DNA of 64,000 nucleotides, taken from positions 1-64,000 of the forward strand of contig JALEFY010000028.1 in assembly GCA_022760435.1 (NCBI GenBank). The letters are read 5' to 3'. Both the position numbers and the translations under genes were made by a program. This document shows positions 34,944-44,667 of the stretch, piece by piece. Under the pieces are notes generated by a model. The model did not search any database and had not been told where the DNA came from. It saw only the letters and a list, made by a program, of their open reading frames with translations. The stretch's first letter is position 1. Every line of letters begins with the position of its first letter. Source of the DNA: Neomegalonema sp. (lineage in GTDB: Bacteria; Pseudomonadota; Alphaproteobacteria; Rhodobacterales; Rhodobacteraceae).

Positions 34944-35684
34944 TTGAGCAAAGTGCGTATCTTTTCCAAGGAAATCGGGGCCGAGAAACGCTTGCAGCGG
35001 CGCGATGCCCTTCGTGCGCGCTATGCGCAGCCGCAGCGCGGGTTCTGGGCTTGGGGACGTGCCTGGGTCAGCATGTTCTTTGTCGACCATGGCTTCTTCC
35101 GATATGTCTATCTGAATTTCCATAAGGTTGGTCAGAACGCCTGGCGCTCGGCGCAGCCCGGACCGGTTCATGTGCGCCGCTATGCCCGCAAGGGCATTCG
35201 AACCGTCATCAACCTGCGCGGAGGCCGGGAGTTCGGCTCCTATCCGCTCGAGCGCGATGCCTGTGCCGAGCAGGGGCTGGCCTTCGAGGAAATCGTGCTG
35301 CGCTCGCGCGGCGCTCCGGAAATCGAGACGATCGAGGACGTGGCGCGGCTGTTTGAGCGGGTCCAGTATCCGGTGGTCTTTCACTGCAAATCCGGGGCGG
35401 ATCGGGCCGGGTTGATGTCCGCGCTCTACCTACTGCTGCAAGAACAGGCCTCCCCGAGCGAGGCCAAGAAGCAGCTCAGCTTGCGCTATGGGCATATTCG
35501 GCAGGGCAAGACGGGTATTCTGGATGCCTTTGTCGAGATGTTCGAGCAGGCGCGCGCGCAAGATCCGAAGCTCGATTTCATGGATTGGGTCCGAAACGAT
35601 TACGATCCCGATGCGCTGACCCGGTCCTTTCGCTCCAATCGCTGGGGCAGTTTTCTCGTCGATCGCATCCTGGCGCGCGAATAG
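34944..35684 (+). CDS. Protein tyrosine phosphatase, dual-specificity type
   Basis: In 246 residues the CX5R phosphate-binding loop is HCKSGADRAGLM, with TVINLRGG and RSGAPEIETIEDVARLFE arranged as in bacterial dual-specificity phosphatases. An N-terminal basic helix and a hydrophobic stretch (WGRAWVSMFFVDHGFFRYVYLNFHKV) precede the domain and may touch the membrane. The start is uncertain: TTG at 34944 (giving MSKVRIF), GTG at 34953 and GTG at 34905 are all in frame, and AGGAC lies before the first. The target is unknown. It is convergent with the MsbA-like gene. Confidence 0.82.
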   Translation: MSKVRIFSKEIGAEKRLQRRDALRARYAQPQRGFWAWGRAWVSMFFVDHGFFRYVYLNFHKVGQNAWRSAQPGPVHVRRYARKGIRTVINLRGGREFGSYPLERDACAEQGLAFEEIVLRSRGAPEIETIEDVARLFERVQYPVVFHCKSGADRAGLMSALYLLLQEQASPSEAKKQLSLRYGHIRQGKTGILDAFVEMFEQARAQDPKLDFMDWVRNDYDPDALTRSFRSNRWGSFLVDRILARE

Positions 35685-35735
35685 GCCGGTCCCAAGATCG
35701 CCTTTCTGCGCGCGTTTTGGCGCTTGAGCACGCCC

Positions 35736-37802
35736 TCAGCCGCGATCGGTGCCGCCAAACTGCATGCGATAGAGCGAGGCATAGAGCCCGCCCTTGGCCA
35801 GCAATTGCGCATGGGTGCCCAGCTCCACCAGTTCCCCCTGATCCATGACCGCGATCTGGTCAGCATCAAGAATGGTCGAGAGGCGGTGGGCGATGATCAA
35901 GGTCGTGCGCCCCTTGGCCAGCCGGTCGAGGGTCGCGAGAATGCGCTGTTCGGCCTCGGCATCGAGCGCGCTGGTCGCCTCATCAAGCAGCAGGATCGGG
36001 GCATCGCGCAGGAACGCCCTCGCAATCGCGATCCGCTGCCGCTGCCCGCCGGAGAGGCGCTGGCCACCCTCACCGACCGGCGTGTCATAGCCTTGCGGCA
36101 GGGTGGTGATGAAATGATGCGCGGCGGCGGCGCGGGCGGCGGCGAGGATGTCCTCCTCGCTCGCGCCCGGACGACCAAAGCCGATATTGGCGCGGATCGT
36201 GTCATCGAACAGGATCGATTCCTGGCTGACCACCGCAATCGCGTCGCGCAGTGAGGCAAGGGTCACATCGCGAATGTCCTGCCCATCGATCCGCAAGGCG
36301 CCGCCCGTCACATCATACAGGCGCGGCACGAGATTGAAGATGGTCGATTTGCCCGCGCCGGAGCGCCCGACAATCGCGACCCGCTCTCCGCCCGCGATGG
36401 CGAGGCTGAAATCTCTGAGCGCGTCGACCTGCTGGCGGTTCCCGCTCTCATCGACGCTGACATAGGAAAAGCGCGCCCGATCGAATTGCACGGCGCCTGC
36501 GCTGGTCACAAGCGGTTTGGCATCCGGCTTTTCGGTGATCTGCGGGCTTTCATCGAGGATGGCGAAGATGCGCCTTGTGCCCGCAAGCCCCTGTTGCACC
36601 ACGGCATTGAGGTTGCCCAGCGCTCGCAAGGGCTGCGCGGCAAGCATCAGCGCGGTGATAAAGCCCATGATATCGCCCAGCGTGTTCTCCCCGGCCGCGA
36701 TCCGGGCGCCGACGAAATAGAGAACCGCCGCCACCGCGATCCCGCCCAGTATCTCCATCATCGGGTCGATCATCCCGTGTTTGGAGGCCGCCTTGACCTT
36801 CAAGCCACGCAGGGTCTCGAACTGCTCATGGGAGCGCTTTTTCAGATAGGGCTCGATGCGATAGGTCTTGGCGAGCCGGATGCCGGCAAGGCTCTCCTGA
36901 ATGCCCGAAGCCATCATGCCGACCTGTTCCTGAGTGCGTTTGGCGATGCGTCGCAGGCGCCGACCGATCTCGGCGAGGGGAACGATGGCGATCGGGAAGA
37001 CCATCAGGGCGATCAGGCTCAGCTCCCAGTCGATGCTGATCATGGCACCGATCAGGCCGATCACCATCAGCACATCGCGCACCAGAGCGGTCACCAGCTT
37101 TTCGACCGCATTGCGCGTGAGGGTAATGTCGGTGGTAAAGCGCGTGGCGAGCGAAGTGGCGGATTCGCGGGCGATCCGGGCCAGATCCGCCTCGATGAGG
37201 CGATGATACATGGCGTTTTGCAAATCCGTCTCGATCCGGGCAAGCAGATGGGCGTTGATCAGCTTGCTGGCGTAAAGGCTCGCGCCCTTCAGGAAGGTCG
37301 CGCCGATGATCAGCAGGATGATCATCCACATCCCCGGGAGCGATTGGGGCAAAACGCCCTCGAGGAGTTCGGGCGTGCCAAGCTGCCCGCCCGCCGCCGA
37401 AGCAAGTGGGTTCAAATCGGTGCCTTCATTGGCGCCAAGGCTCAGGGTGTCGATGATATGGCTGATGGCTTGCGGATAGATCGCGGTTGCACCGGCGAGC
37501 ACGATGACCGCCAGATAATTGGCCAGCAGCAAACGCCAATGCGGGCGGATCCAGTCACGCCAGAGCCTTCGCAGCATTGGCATACTGCGCTGCGCCTTGA
37601 GGTTCTTGGTCCCGCCACCGGCTTTGGGCTTGCGGAGCGTTCTGGGCTTGCGGGGCGTTCTCGGCGGGTGGGTCGCCGCTTGCCCGGACGCCGCGCCTTC
37701 GCGTTCAACACCCGGCAGAGCGGGCGCCATGCCTGATGCAACCCGGCCAGAGTCTTCTTGGGGTGGTCTGTCCGATGAAGGATTTGCCTCGTCCAAACTC
37801 AT
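35736..37802 (-). CDS. ABC exporter, MsbA-like
   Basis: This is a half-transporter of 688 residues with a fused membrane and ATPase domain. Six helices lie within about 90-390; the nucleotide-binding domain has Walker A GRSGAGKST, signature LSGGQRQR and Walker B ILLLDEATSALD with the H-loop AHRLST. It resembles MsbA, which flips lipid A core across the inner membrane, but similar exporters move other lipids or peptides. The first ~70 residues are a basic, Pro-rich extension, part of which comes from an 18-bp tandem duplication (37626-37661). The start of that extension could be later, at MPMLRRLWRDW. Confidence 0.88.
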   Translation of the reverse strand: MSLDEANPSSDRPPQEDSGRVASGMAPALPGVEREGAASGQAATHPPRTPRKPRTLRKPKAGGGTKNLKAQRSMPMLRRLWRDWIRPHWRLLLANYLAVIVLAGATAIYPQAISHIIDTLSLGANEGTDLNPLASAAGGQLGTPELLEGVLPQSLPGMWMIILLIIGATFLKGASLYASKLINAHLLARIETDLQNAMYHRLIEADLARIARESATSLATRFTTDITLTRNAVEKLVTALVRDVLMVIGLIGAMISIDWELSLIALMVFPIAIVPLAEIGRRLRRIAKRTQEQVGMMASGIQESLAGIRLAKTYRIEPYLKKRSHEQFETLRGLKVKAASKHGMIDPMMEILGGIAVAAVLYFVGARIAAGENTLGDIMGFITALMLAAQPLRALGNLNAVVQQGLAGTRRIFAILDESPQITEKPDAKPLVTSAGAVQFDRARFSYVSVDESGNRQQVDALRDFSLAIAGGERVAIVGRSGAGKSTIFNLVPRLYDVTGGALRIDGQDIRDVTLASLRDAIAVVSQESILFDDTIRANIGFGRPGASEEDILAAARAAAAHHFITTLPQGYDTPVGEGGQRLSGGQRQRIAIARAFLRDAPILLLDEATSALDAEAEQRILATLDRLAKGRTTLIIAHRLSTILDADQIAVMDQGELVELGTHAQLLAKGGLYASLYRMQFGGTDRG
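37626..37661. repeat. 18-bp tandem duplication inside the MsbA-like gene
   Basis: GGGCTTGCGGAGCGTTCT and GGGCTTGCGGGGCGTTCT lie head to tail, with one mismatch. They encode a repeated RTPRKP/RTLRKP in the disordered N-terminus. Confidence 0.85.
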
Positions 37803-37927
37803 CTCCCGGGCGGTGGCCGTATCAGCGCTCCAGCCGGGGGATTGAGCTTTCCCGGTCGGCCCGCCCCGACAAGGTCGGGGGGCACGAAAGGGGATCGAGG
37901 CTCAAGCCTGTCCTGATCTGGGGCGCT

Positions 37928-38095
37928 CTAGCGCACAAACGCTAGAAAAGTTGCCATGCTCTGCGGCGCGTCTTGCGTCAAGGTCGTGGCAAGGGTTTGG
38001 CTCAAAAACGCTGCCGCGATGGCCGCCGCTCCTGCAATCAGAAGCAGAGCTGTGTCCTTGAGGACGCGCTTGGTCGCCAGTCGATTGGATTTCAT
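37928..38095 (-). CDS. Small single-helix membrane protein
   Basis: This is a 55-residue frame, not recognised. A basic N-terminus (KSNRLATKRVLKD) precedes one hydrophobic helix (about 15-38, TALLLIAGAAAIAAAFLSQTLA) and a short polar tail. The positive-inside pattern and strong hydrophobic segment look like a real small membrane protein. The ribosome site is weak. It sits between the MsbA-like gene and the RND pump genes, on the strand of the former. Confidence 0.5.
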   Translation of the reverse strand: MKSNRLATKRVLKDTALLLIAGAAAIAAAFLSQTLATTLTQDAPQSMATFLAFVR

Positions 38096-38386
38096 GTCAC
38101 TGTCTCGCTCTTGTCGTGAGGCTGAACAGCCCGCTGCATTCTTCTTGCTTCGAGAACGCTTGGCTTGCCGTGCAGTTCATCACATTTCCTCGATCAACAG
38201 CTTGAGGGCAGTGGGGCGCTGGCGTCAAGGTTTTGTGCATCCCGCAAGGCTGTCACGCAAATCTCACGCAATCCCGTGCAAAACTCGTGCATGAGGGTGC
38301 GACGGATAGAGACGCGCAAGGCGTTAGTGCTACAATTTCACTCTGGCCGACCGGTATCGGCCATCCAAAACGGGCGGGCTGAAAGC
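38096..38386. other. Upstream region of the RND efflux operon
   Basis: About 290 bases between the divergent small membrane-protein gene and the efflux adaptor. It must hold the efflux promoter. No adjacent regulator gene and no clear operator palindrome were found. Confidence 0.4.
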
Positions 38387-39739
38387 ATGCGTTTTGTTAG
38401 TCGGGCAGTGATGGGCCTTTTTGCCATCGGGCTGAGCGTTGCCGTGCTCGTGCTCGGTGCCTCGCCCTATCTGGGCTGCATGCTGCCCGGCAGCGGGCTC
38501 GAATGCGCCTCCAAGACCAAGAAGCGCAAGGCTCCAAGCGCGCGGGCGGAGCGTGAATTTGCCGTGCGCCTGGGTGAGATCGAACTCACCGATATGCGCC
38601 CGCAAGTGGAAGCCTTCGGGGAGATCATGTCCGGGCGCACCCTGGCGCTGCGCGCGCCGCTGGCCGGGCGTCTGTTGCGGGTTTCGGACAGTTTTCGCGA
38701 GGGCGCGGGGGTGAGCGCCGGGCAGGTACTTGTCGCGATCGACGCCGCCGATCCCGAAGCGCGCAAGGCCGATGCCGCCGCAGCGTTGGCAGAGGCGCAG
38801 GCGAGCCTTGCACAGGCAAGAGAAGCCGTCGCATCGGCACAGGCCGACTGGGCGGCCGCCGTGGGGCAACGCGATCTGCGGCGCAAGGCTTATGAGCGTC
38901 AGGAGCAACTTGGCAATCGCGGGTTCTCCACCGCGGCGAGCATCGAGACCGCGGAGCTGGCGCTTGCTGAGGCCGAGCGTGCGGTCATCACCCGCGATCA
39001 GGCGCGCACCACCGCCCAAAGCACCCTGACCCAGGCCGAGCAACAGGTAGCCCGTGCCCGTATCGCGCTGGATGACGCGACCCGCGATCTGGGCGAGACC
39101 GAGGTGCTTGCGCCCTTTGACGGCGTGCTCTCCGGGGTTGATGCCACGATCGGGCGGCTCGTCAATACCAATGAGGAACTGGGCGAGCTGATCGATACCG
39201 CCGCGTTGGAGGTGGGCTTTCGTGTCTCTTATCGTGATTTCGCGCGGCTGATCGATGATCGCGGGCGGCTCAAGGATGCCGAAGTCAACGTGACCCTCGA
39301 TTTTGGCGAGCGCCATGTCAGCGCGCGGGCCAGCCTTGAGCGGGTCTCGGCGCAGGTCGATACCGCTCAGGGCGGGCGCCAGGTCTTTGCCCGTCTGCTG
39401 CCCGAGGATGGCGCGGTGTTTCGTCCGGGCGACTTCGTCTCTGTCAGCGTAAGAGAGCCGGTGCTGCGCGATGTCGCCGTGCTGCCGCGCTCGGCGGTTT
39501 CGGAGGCGGGGGTGTTGCTGATCCTCGATCCCGAAAACCGTCTGGAGGCGGTGACGGTCTCGGTGCTGCGGCGCCAGGGCGAGCGCGTGGTGATCGGGGG
39601 GGCGGATCTGGCGGGGCTGGTGGGCAAGCGCTTCGTGGTCGAGCGATTGCCGCAATTGGGGCAGGGGGTGAAGGTGCGCGATCTGAGCGCTCCGGAACCT
39701 GACGCTGCCGCCGATGCGCCCGCGCGCGATCGCAGCTAG
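38387..39739 (+). CDS. RND efflux periplasmic adaptor (MFP)
   Basis: The adaptor subunit of a tripartite RND pump, 450 residues. An N-terminal membrane/signal segment (about 5-28) precedes a barrel-sandwich hybrid half-motif (LRAPLAGRLLRVSDSFREGAGVSAGQVLVAID). A long Ala/Glu-rich coiled-coil hairpin (about 130-230) follows, then the second lipoyl half (TEVLAPFDGVLSGVDATIGRLVN) and beta-barrel domains. The chosen ATG at 38387 begins at the hydrophobic segment. It precedes the RND permease by 14 bases. No outer-membrane factor gene is nearby, so a TolC encoded elsewhere is expected. Confidence 0.92.
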   Translation: MRFVSRAVMGLFAIGLSVAVLVLGASPYLGCMLPGSGLECASKTKKRKAPSARAEREFAVRLGEIELTDMRPQVEAFGEIMSGRTLALRAPLAGRLLRVSDSFREGAGVSAGQVLVAIDAADPEARKADAAAALAEAQASLAQAREAVASAQADWAAAVGQRDLRRKAYERQEQLGNRGFSTAASIETAELALAEAERAVITRDQARTTAQSTLTQAEQQVARARIALDDATRDLGETEVLAPFDGVLSGVDATIGRLVNTNEELGELIDTAALEVGFRVSYRDFARLIDDRGRLKDAEVNVTLDFGERHVSARASLERVSAQVDTAQGGRQVFARLLPEDGAVFRPGDFVSVSVREPVLRDVAVLPRSAVSEAGVLLILDPENRLEAVTVSVLRRQGERVVIGGADLAGLVGKRFVVERLPQLGQGVKVRDLSAPEPDAAADAPARDRS

Positions 39740-39753
39740 GGCAGGGCCGAGCC

Positions 39754-42700
39754 ATGACATCCTCTCGCGACGGCAAGGCCGCGCCTGAACCAAAGACACA
39801 AGGCAGCCCATCCGAGGCAACCGGGCGCTCCGGGGTGATCGGCTATTTTGTCCGCCATCCAACCGCGGCCAATCTGATCATGGCGATCATGATCCTGGTC
39901 GGGCTGGCAGCGGCCACCCAGATCCGGGCGCAGTTCTTCCCGGACATTGTGCGCGAGACCATCACCGTCAGGGTCCCCTGGAGCGGCGCGGGGCCCGAGG
40001 ATGTCGATCAGGCGATCATCGCCACGCTGGAGCCCTCCCTGCGCGCGGTCGAGGGGGTGGAGGAGACAAAGTCGCTCGCCCGCGAAGGCCGCGCCTCGGT
40101 GGTGCTGGAATTTGAAAGTGGTGCCGATCTCGGGGCCGCCGCCGATGAGATCGAGGCCGCGGTGGATGCAATCACCACCTTGCCCGATAGCGCCGATGAT
40201 CCGGAGATTGCACGGGGCCGCTACCGGGATCGGGTGACGAATATCATCATCGCCGGAGATGTGCCGCTCGATCTGCTCAACCGCTATGCCGAGGAATTGA
40301 AGGAAGCGCTGTTTGCGCGCGGGATCACTCGGGTTGAGATCCTCGGATTTGCCGACCCGCTGATCCGCATCGAGCCTTCCGAGGCGGCGTTGCAAAAATA
40401 TGCGCTCTCGCTCAGCGATGTTGCGAGCGCGGTCGCGGCGGAGGTCGAGGCGCGGCCCGCGGGCACTTTGGGCGATGCGGGCGCGCGGATCCGCGCGGGT
40501 GTTGCCCGCAAATCCATCGAGGCGCTGGGCGAAATCGTGGTGCGCGCCGGGGCCGATGGCTCCAAGCTGCTGCTGCGCGATATCGCCACGATCCGTGAGG
40601 AAGGCCCTGATCGCGGCAAAGCCTATTTCCGCGATGGCGTGAGGGCGGTGCAGATGCGGGTGGACCGCAGCGCCAGCGGCGATTCCATTCGCATCCAGCA
40701 TCAGATCGAGGAAGCGGTTGCGCAGATGCAGCCGACCTTGCCAGAGGGGGTTGCGGTCAAGCTGACCCGCACCCGCTCGCAATATATTCAGGACCGGCTG
40801 GATCTGCTGCTCGACAATGCTGGCATGGGCCTGTTGGTGGTCCTGACATTCCTGTTCCTGTTCCTGTCGGCCCGCTCTGCCTTCTGGGTCGCCGCCGGTA
40901 TCCCGGTCTCGCTGCTCGCGACCGTGGCGCTGATGTATGCGCTGGGCCTCACGATCAACGTCATCTCGCTCTTTGGCCTGCTCATCGCGCTCGGGATCAT
41001 CGTCGATGATGCGATTGTGGTGTCCGAACATGCGGACAAGCTGCGCCGGGCCGGGATGTCGGCAGAGGCGGCGAGCACGCAGGCGGCCAGGCGCATGGCC
41101 GGGCCGGTATTCAGCGCCTCGATCACCACGGTTCTGGCCTTTGCCGGTCTGGTCTTTGTCGGTGGCCGTTTCGGGGACCTGATCATTGATCTGCCCAAGG
41201 CGCTGATCGTGATCTTGCTGATCAGCCTGATCGAGTGCTTCCTGATCCTGCCTGCCCATATGCGCCACGCGCTGGAGGATCGGCATACGGGCGGGCATTG
41301 GTATGATGTCCCGGCGACGATCTTCAATCGCGGTTTTCGCTTCATGAGAGAGCGCGGCTTTCGTCCGCTTGTCGCGCTGGCGATGCGGTTCCGGATCGTC
41401 GTGATATGCACCGCCATCGCGTTGCTGGTCTATTCATCCGCCCTGTTCGCGTCGGGGCAGTTGCGCTGGTTCTTTTTCCACGCGCCCGAGCGCGGGGCCG
41501 TGACCGCGAATATCGCCATGGTCGCCGGAGCCACTCGCGCCGATACGCAAGCGATGCTCGAAGAGATGCGCCGCGCGCTCAAGGTCACTGATGAGAAATT
41601 CTTCCAGCGCTGGAAAGACGGCGATTATACCGAGGATTTCGAGGGTGAGCCGCAGCATCTGGTGACCGAAAGCATCTATCTGCTCGGTGGGTACAAGGGG
41701 CGCCCGCTCGCGGGTTCGGAGACCAAGGACACCGATCTGCTCGGCGGGTTCGAGATCGAGCTGCTCGACAGTGACATGCGCCCGTTCCGCCAGCAGGAAT
41801 TCGTCGAGGCCTGGCGCGCGGAGATCCGCGAAATGCCGCTGCTGGAGACCCTGGCGGTGCGCGGGATGCGCGGCGGGCCGGGCGGTGATGCCATCGATAT
41901 CGAGATTTTCGGCCCCGATCCGCGCGTGCTCAAGGCCGCAGCCGAGCAACTGAAGGCCGAGCTCTCACGCTTCGCGCAGGTTGGCTCGCTTGAAGACACC
42001 ATGCCTTATGATCGGCCCGAGCTTACCCTGACACTCACCCCGCTGGGCGAGGCGCTCGGTTTCACCACCGCGAGCATCGGTGCCGAGCTGCGCGCGCGGC
42101 TCAACGGGATCACGGCGGCGCAATTCGCCCGCGATGGCAAGGAAGTGGAGATCCAGGTCTCCTTGCCCGAAGACGTTCTGGATGCCGGGCTGATCGATCG
42201 GACCTTCGTGCCGATCCCGGGGCGCGGCGCGGGTAGTAATGCGACAGCGGCGCTCAGCGATATCGTCACCGTGCGAGAGGAGCGCGGCTTTGCCTCGATC
42301 AGCCGCCTCGATGGCCGGGTTCTGATCCAGGTCACTGGCGACATGACCGATGATCCGGCGGCGCGGGCGGAAGTGAAGGCGGCGCTGACGGATCGCATCC
42401 TGCCGCAGCTCGAGGCGCAATTCGCAGTGCAGACCGATCAGGGCGGGCTGGCTGAGCAGGAGCGGGAGTTCCTGTCCGATGCGGCGCTCGGCTTTGGCCT
42501 CTGTCTGATCGGCATCTATCTGACCCTGTCCTGGGTGTTTGGTTCCTGGCTGCGTCCGTTCATCGTGCTGCTGATCATTCCGTTCGGCTTGATCGGCACG
42601 CTCTGGGGGCATCACTGGTTCGGGGTGCCGCTGAGCATGTTCTCGGTTGTCGGGATGATCGGGATGGCGGGCATCATTATCAATGACAGCATCGTTCTGG

Positions 42701-43047
42701 TGACGACCATCGACGAGCATGCGCCGCGCCGACCCATGATGGCGGCGGTGGTGGATGGCACGGTCGAGCGTTTGCGTGCGGTGATGCTGACGACGCTGAC
42801 CACCATTGGCGGGCTTGCCCCGCTGCTGCTCGATATGAGCCAGCAGGCCATGTTCCTCAAGCCAACGGTGATCACGCTGTGCTTCGGGCTGGGCTTTGGG
42901 ATGTTTCTGGTCCTGTTCGTGACCCCGGCGATGGTGCTGATCCAGCATGACATCGCCATGGCGGTGCGCAGCGCCCGCAGGATGCGGCGTCACTTGCTAC
43001 GCCGCCGCCCCGCTTTGGGCAGCGCTGCGCGCAAACAGGCTGCCTGA
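39754..43047 (+). CDS. RND-family efflux permease
   Basis: An inner-membrane proton antiporter of the hydrophobe/amphiphile efflux type, at 1097 residues, slightly longer than AcrB. Twelve helices are visible in two sets. The first set has GLLVVLTFLFLFLSAR and the central VDDAIVVSEHADKLRRAG segment carrying the proton-relay aspartates. Large periplasmic loops (about 60-340 and 620-880) form the pore domain. The second set ends with VVGMIGMAGIIINDSIVLVTTIDEH and LFVTPAMVLI. It forms an operon with the adaptor gene. The substrate is not predictable. Confidence 0.94.
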   Translation: MTSSRDGKAAPEPKTQGSPSEATGRSGVIGYFVRHPTAANLIMAIMILVGLAAATQIRAQFFPDIVRETITVRVPWSGAGPEDVDQAIIATLEPSLRAVEGVEETKSLAREGRASVVLEFESGADLGAAADEIEAAVDAITTLPDSADDPEIARGRYRDRVTNIIIAGDVPLDLLNRYAEELKEALFARGITRVEILGFADPLIRIEPSEAALQKYALSLSDVASAVAAEVEARPAGTLGDAGARIRAGVARKSIEALGEIVVRAGADGSKLLLRDIATIREEGPDRGKAYFRDGVRAVQMRVDRSASGDSIRIQHQIEEAVAQMQPTLPEGVAVKLTRTRSQYIQDRLDLLLDNAGMGLLVVLTFLFLFLSARSAFWVAAGIPVSLLATVALMYALGLTINVISLFGLLIALGIIVDDAIVVSEHADKLRRAGMSAEAASTQAARRMAGPVFSASITTVLAFAGLVFVGGRFGDLIIDLPKALIVILLISLIECFLILPAHMRHALEDRHTGGHWYDVPATIFNRGFRFMRERGFRPLVALAMRFRIVVICTAIALLVYSSALFASGQLRWFFFHAPERGAVTANIAMVAGATRADTQAMLEEMRRALKVTDEKFFQRWKDGDYTEDFEGEPQHLVTESIYLLGGYKGRPLAGSETKDTDLLGGFEIELLDSDMRPFRQQEFVEAWRAEIREMPLLETLAVRGMRGGPGGDAIDIEIFGPDPRVLKAAAEQLKAELSRFAQVGSLEDTMPYDRPELTLTLTPLGEALGFTTASIGAELRARLNGITAAQFARDGKEVEIQVSLPEDVLDAGLIDRTFVPIPGRGAGSNATAALSDIVTVREERGFASISRLDGRVLIQVTGDMTDDPAARAEVKAALTDRILPQLEAQFAVQTDQGGLAEQEREFLSDAALGFGLCLIGIYLTLSWVFGSWLRPFIVLLIIPFGLIGTLWGHHWFGVPLSMFSVVGMIGMAGIIINDSIVLVTTIDEHAPRRPMMAAVVDGTVERLRAVMLTTLTTIGGLAPLLLDMSQQAMFLKPTVITLCFGLGFGMFLVLFVTPAMVLIQHDIAMAVRSARRMRRHLLRRRPALGSAARKQAA

Positions 43048-43064
43048 GGGCGCTTTGCGTCCGA

Positions 43065-43967
43065 TCAGGTCTCTGGAGCGGGCTGCACGATGGCGCGTTT
43101 GTAGATATGCCATGTCGCGTGACCCAGCACCGGCAGCACGAAGAGCAGTCCGGCAAAGCCCGGCAGCATCGCCGCCAGCATCGCCAGGGTGACAATCACC
43201 CCCCAGGTCAGCATCGGCATGAGGTTGCGGCGAACGGTGGTGACGCTCGTCACCATCGCCGTGGCGACATCCATGTCCCGCTCGACCAGCAGCGGCATCG
43301 AGATCACGGTGAGCGAGAACAGGACCAGCGCCAACACCGCGCCGATCATGGTGCCAACGGTCAGGAAGGTCAGCCCGTTTTGCGTCGTCGTGATCACCTC
43401 GATAAAGCCGCTATAGCTGGAGAAGGCCGAGCTGCTCAGAAACAGCGCCAGCAGCAAGCGCACCTGATAGGCCCAGACCCAGAAGACGAACAGCACCACC
43501 ATCCCCATCCAGGCAAGCTGGCGATCCTTCTGCGCGATGACGACCCCTAGAACCTCGCGCCAGGAGAGCGGCTCGCCAGCATCGAGACGGCGGCTGACTT
43601 CATAGAGCCCCACAGCGATGAACGGGCCCAAAAGGGGGAAGGCGATGGCCAGGGAGAGCACGGTCAGCGGGCTGTCCCAGACCAGCAGGCTTCCCATCAT
43701 CAACAGGCCGGCGAGAGCGAAGAAACCGCCGAAGAACAGCCCGAATCGCGGAGCGCGTCGAAAATCATCGATGCCCTTTTGCAGGGCTGCGAAGATATCG
43801 CTCAGGCTCAATTCGCGCACGCCCGGCGCATCGGGGAAGCCGACGGGCGGGCTGCCATCGGCGGGGCGTGTCACATTGCGCACCGGTGCCGGGCGTGGGC
43901 TCGTCGCCGCCGCCTCGACACGCGCCGGATCGGGCTGGGCCGGGTTGGGAGAATTGCTCTGGGTCAT
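43065..43967 (-). CDS. DUF2189 membrane protein
   Basis: At 300 residues it has a disordered Pro-rich N-terminus (about 1-45) followed by the DUF2189 core: LSDIFAALQKGIDDFRRAPRFGLFFGGFFAL and five or six further hydrophobic helices, with PLLGPFIAVGLYEVSRRLDAGEPLSWREV between the second and third. The family is common in alphaproteobacteria and some members sit near cytochrome oxidase genes; its role is unknown. It is convergent with the RND permease. A strong inverted repeat lies 120 bases upstream. Confidence 0.85.
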   Translation of the reverse strand: MTQSNSPNPAQPDPARVEAAATSPRPAPVRNVTRPADGSPPVGFPDAPGVRELSLSDIFAALQKGIDDFRRAPRFGLFFGGFFALAGLLMMGSLLVWDSPLTVLSLAIAFPLLGPFIAVGLYEVSRRLDAGEPLSWREVLGVVIAQKDRQLAWMGMVVLFVFWVWAYQVRLLLALFLSSSAFSSYSGFIEVITTTQNGLTFLTVGTMIGAVLALVLFSLTVISMPLLVERDMDVATAMVTSVTTVRRNLMPMLTWGVIVTLAMLAAMLPGFAGLLFVLPVLGHATWHIYKRAIVQPAPET

Positions 43968-44086
43968 GTCTGGCTCGCTGGTTTCGATAAGTCGAAGATC
44001 GATCGTGCCGCATGTGCGACAATTCGACAGTCATCGTTGGCCAAGGAACCAGTCAGATCAAGGCAAATAAAACGCGATAATCAGAT

Positions 44087-44115
44087 GACAAATTTCGCCC
44101 CGGGGCGAAGTTGTC
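44087..44115. promoter_or_regulatory. Near-perfect 29-bp inverted repeat
   Basis: GACAA...TTCGCCCC / GGGGCGAA...TTGTC. The inner 8-bp arms abut without a loop and the outer 5-bp arms are one or two bases apart in register. It lies 67 bases after the glnB stop and 120 bases before the DUF2189 start, both on the minus strand, so it is either the terminator of the P-II gene (T-rich ATTATCGCGTTTTATTTG follows on that strand) or an operator. Confidence 0.55.
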
Positions 44116-44182
44116 GTCTGGTGCAGTGCAGTAGTCAGAGCGATCGCAGGCGCAACAGCATCGCAGGCGACGTTCGGATTGG

Positions 44183-44611
<429 letters not shown>

Positions 44612-44630
44612 TCATCATATCATCAGGCTA

Positions 44631-44667
44631 TGAGCAGCCATGACTTCCAATGAGCAGCCATGACTTC
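44631..44667. repeat. 17-bp direct repeat duplicating a gene start
   Basis: TGAGCAGCCATGACTTC occurs at 44631-44647 and 44651-44667. The second copy contains the start codon of the next gene; the first gives an ATG at 44640 that opens a 7-codon frame. Confidence 0.95.
44640..44663 (+). CDS. Possible 7-codon leader frame
   Basis: ATG at 44640 reads Met-Thr-Ser-Asn-Glu-Gln-Pro and stops at TGA 44661-44663. The stop overlaps the start of the next gene as ATGA, so translation of one could be coupled to the other. Both ATGs have the same weak GAGC context. It may simply be a by-product of the duplication. Confidence 0.35.
   Translation: MTSNEQP

Noticed and set aside
34645-34947. 100-codon plus-strand gene before the phosphatase
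   Set aside because: No ribosome site, no recognisable motif and overlap with the probable phosphatase start region.
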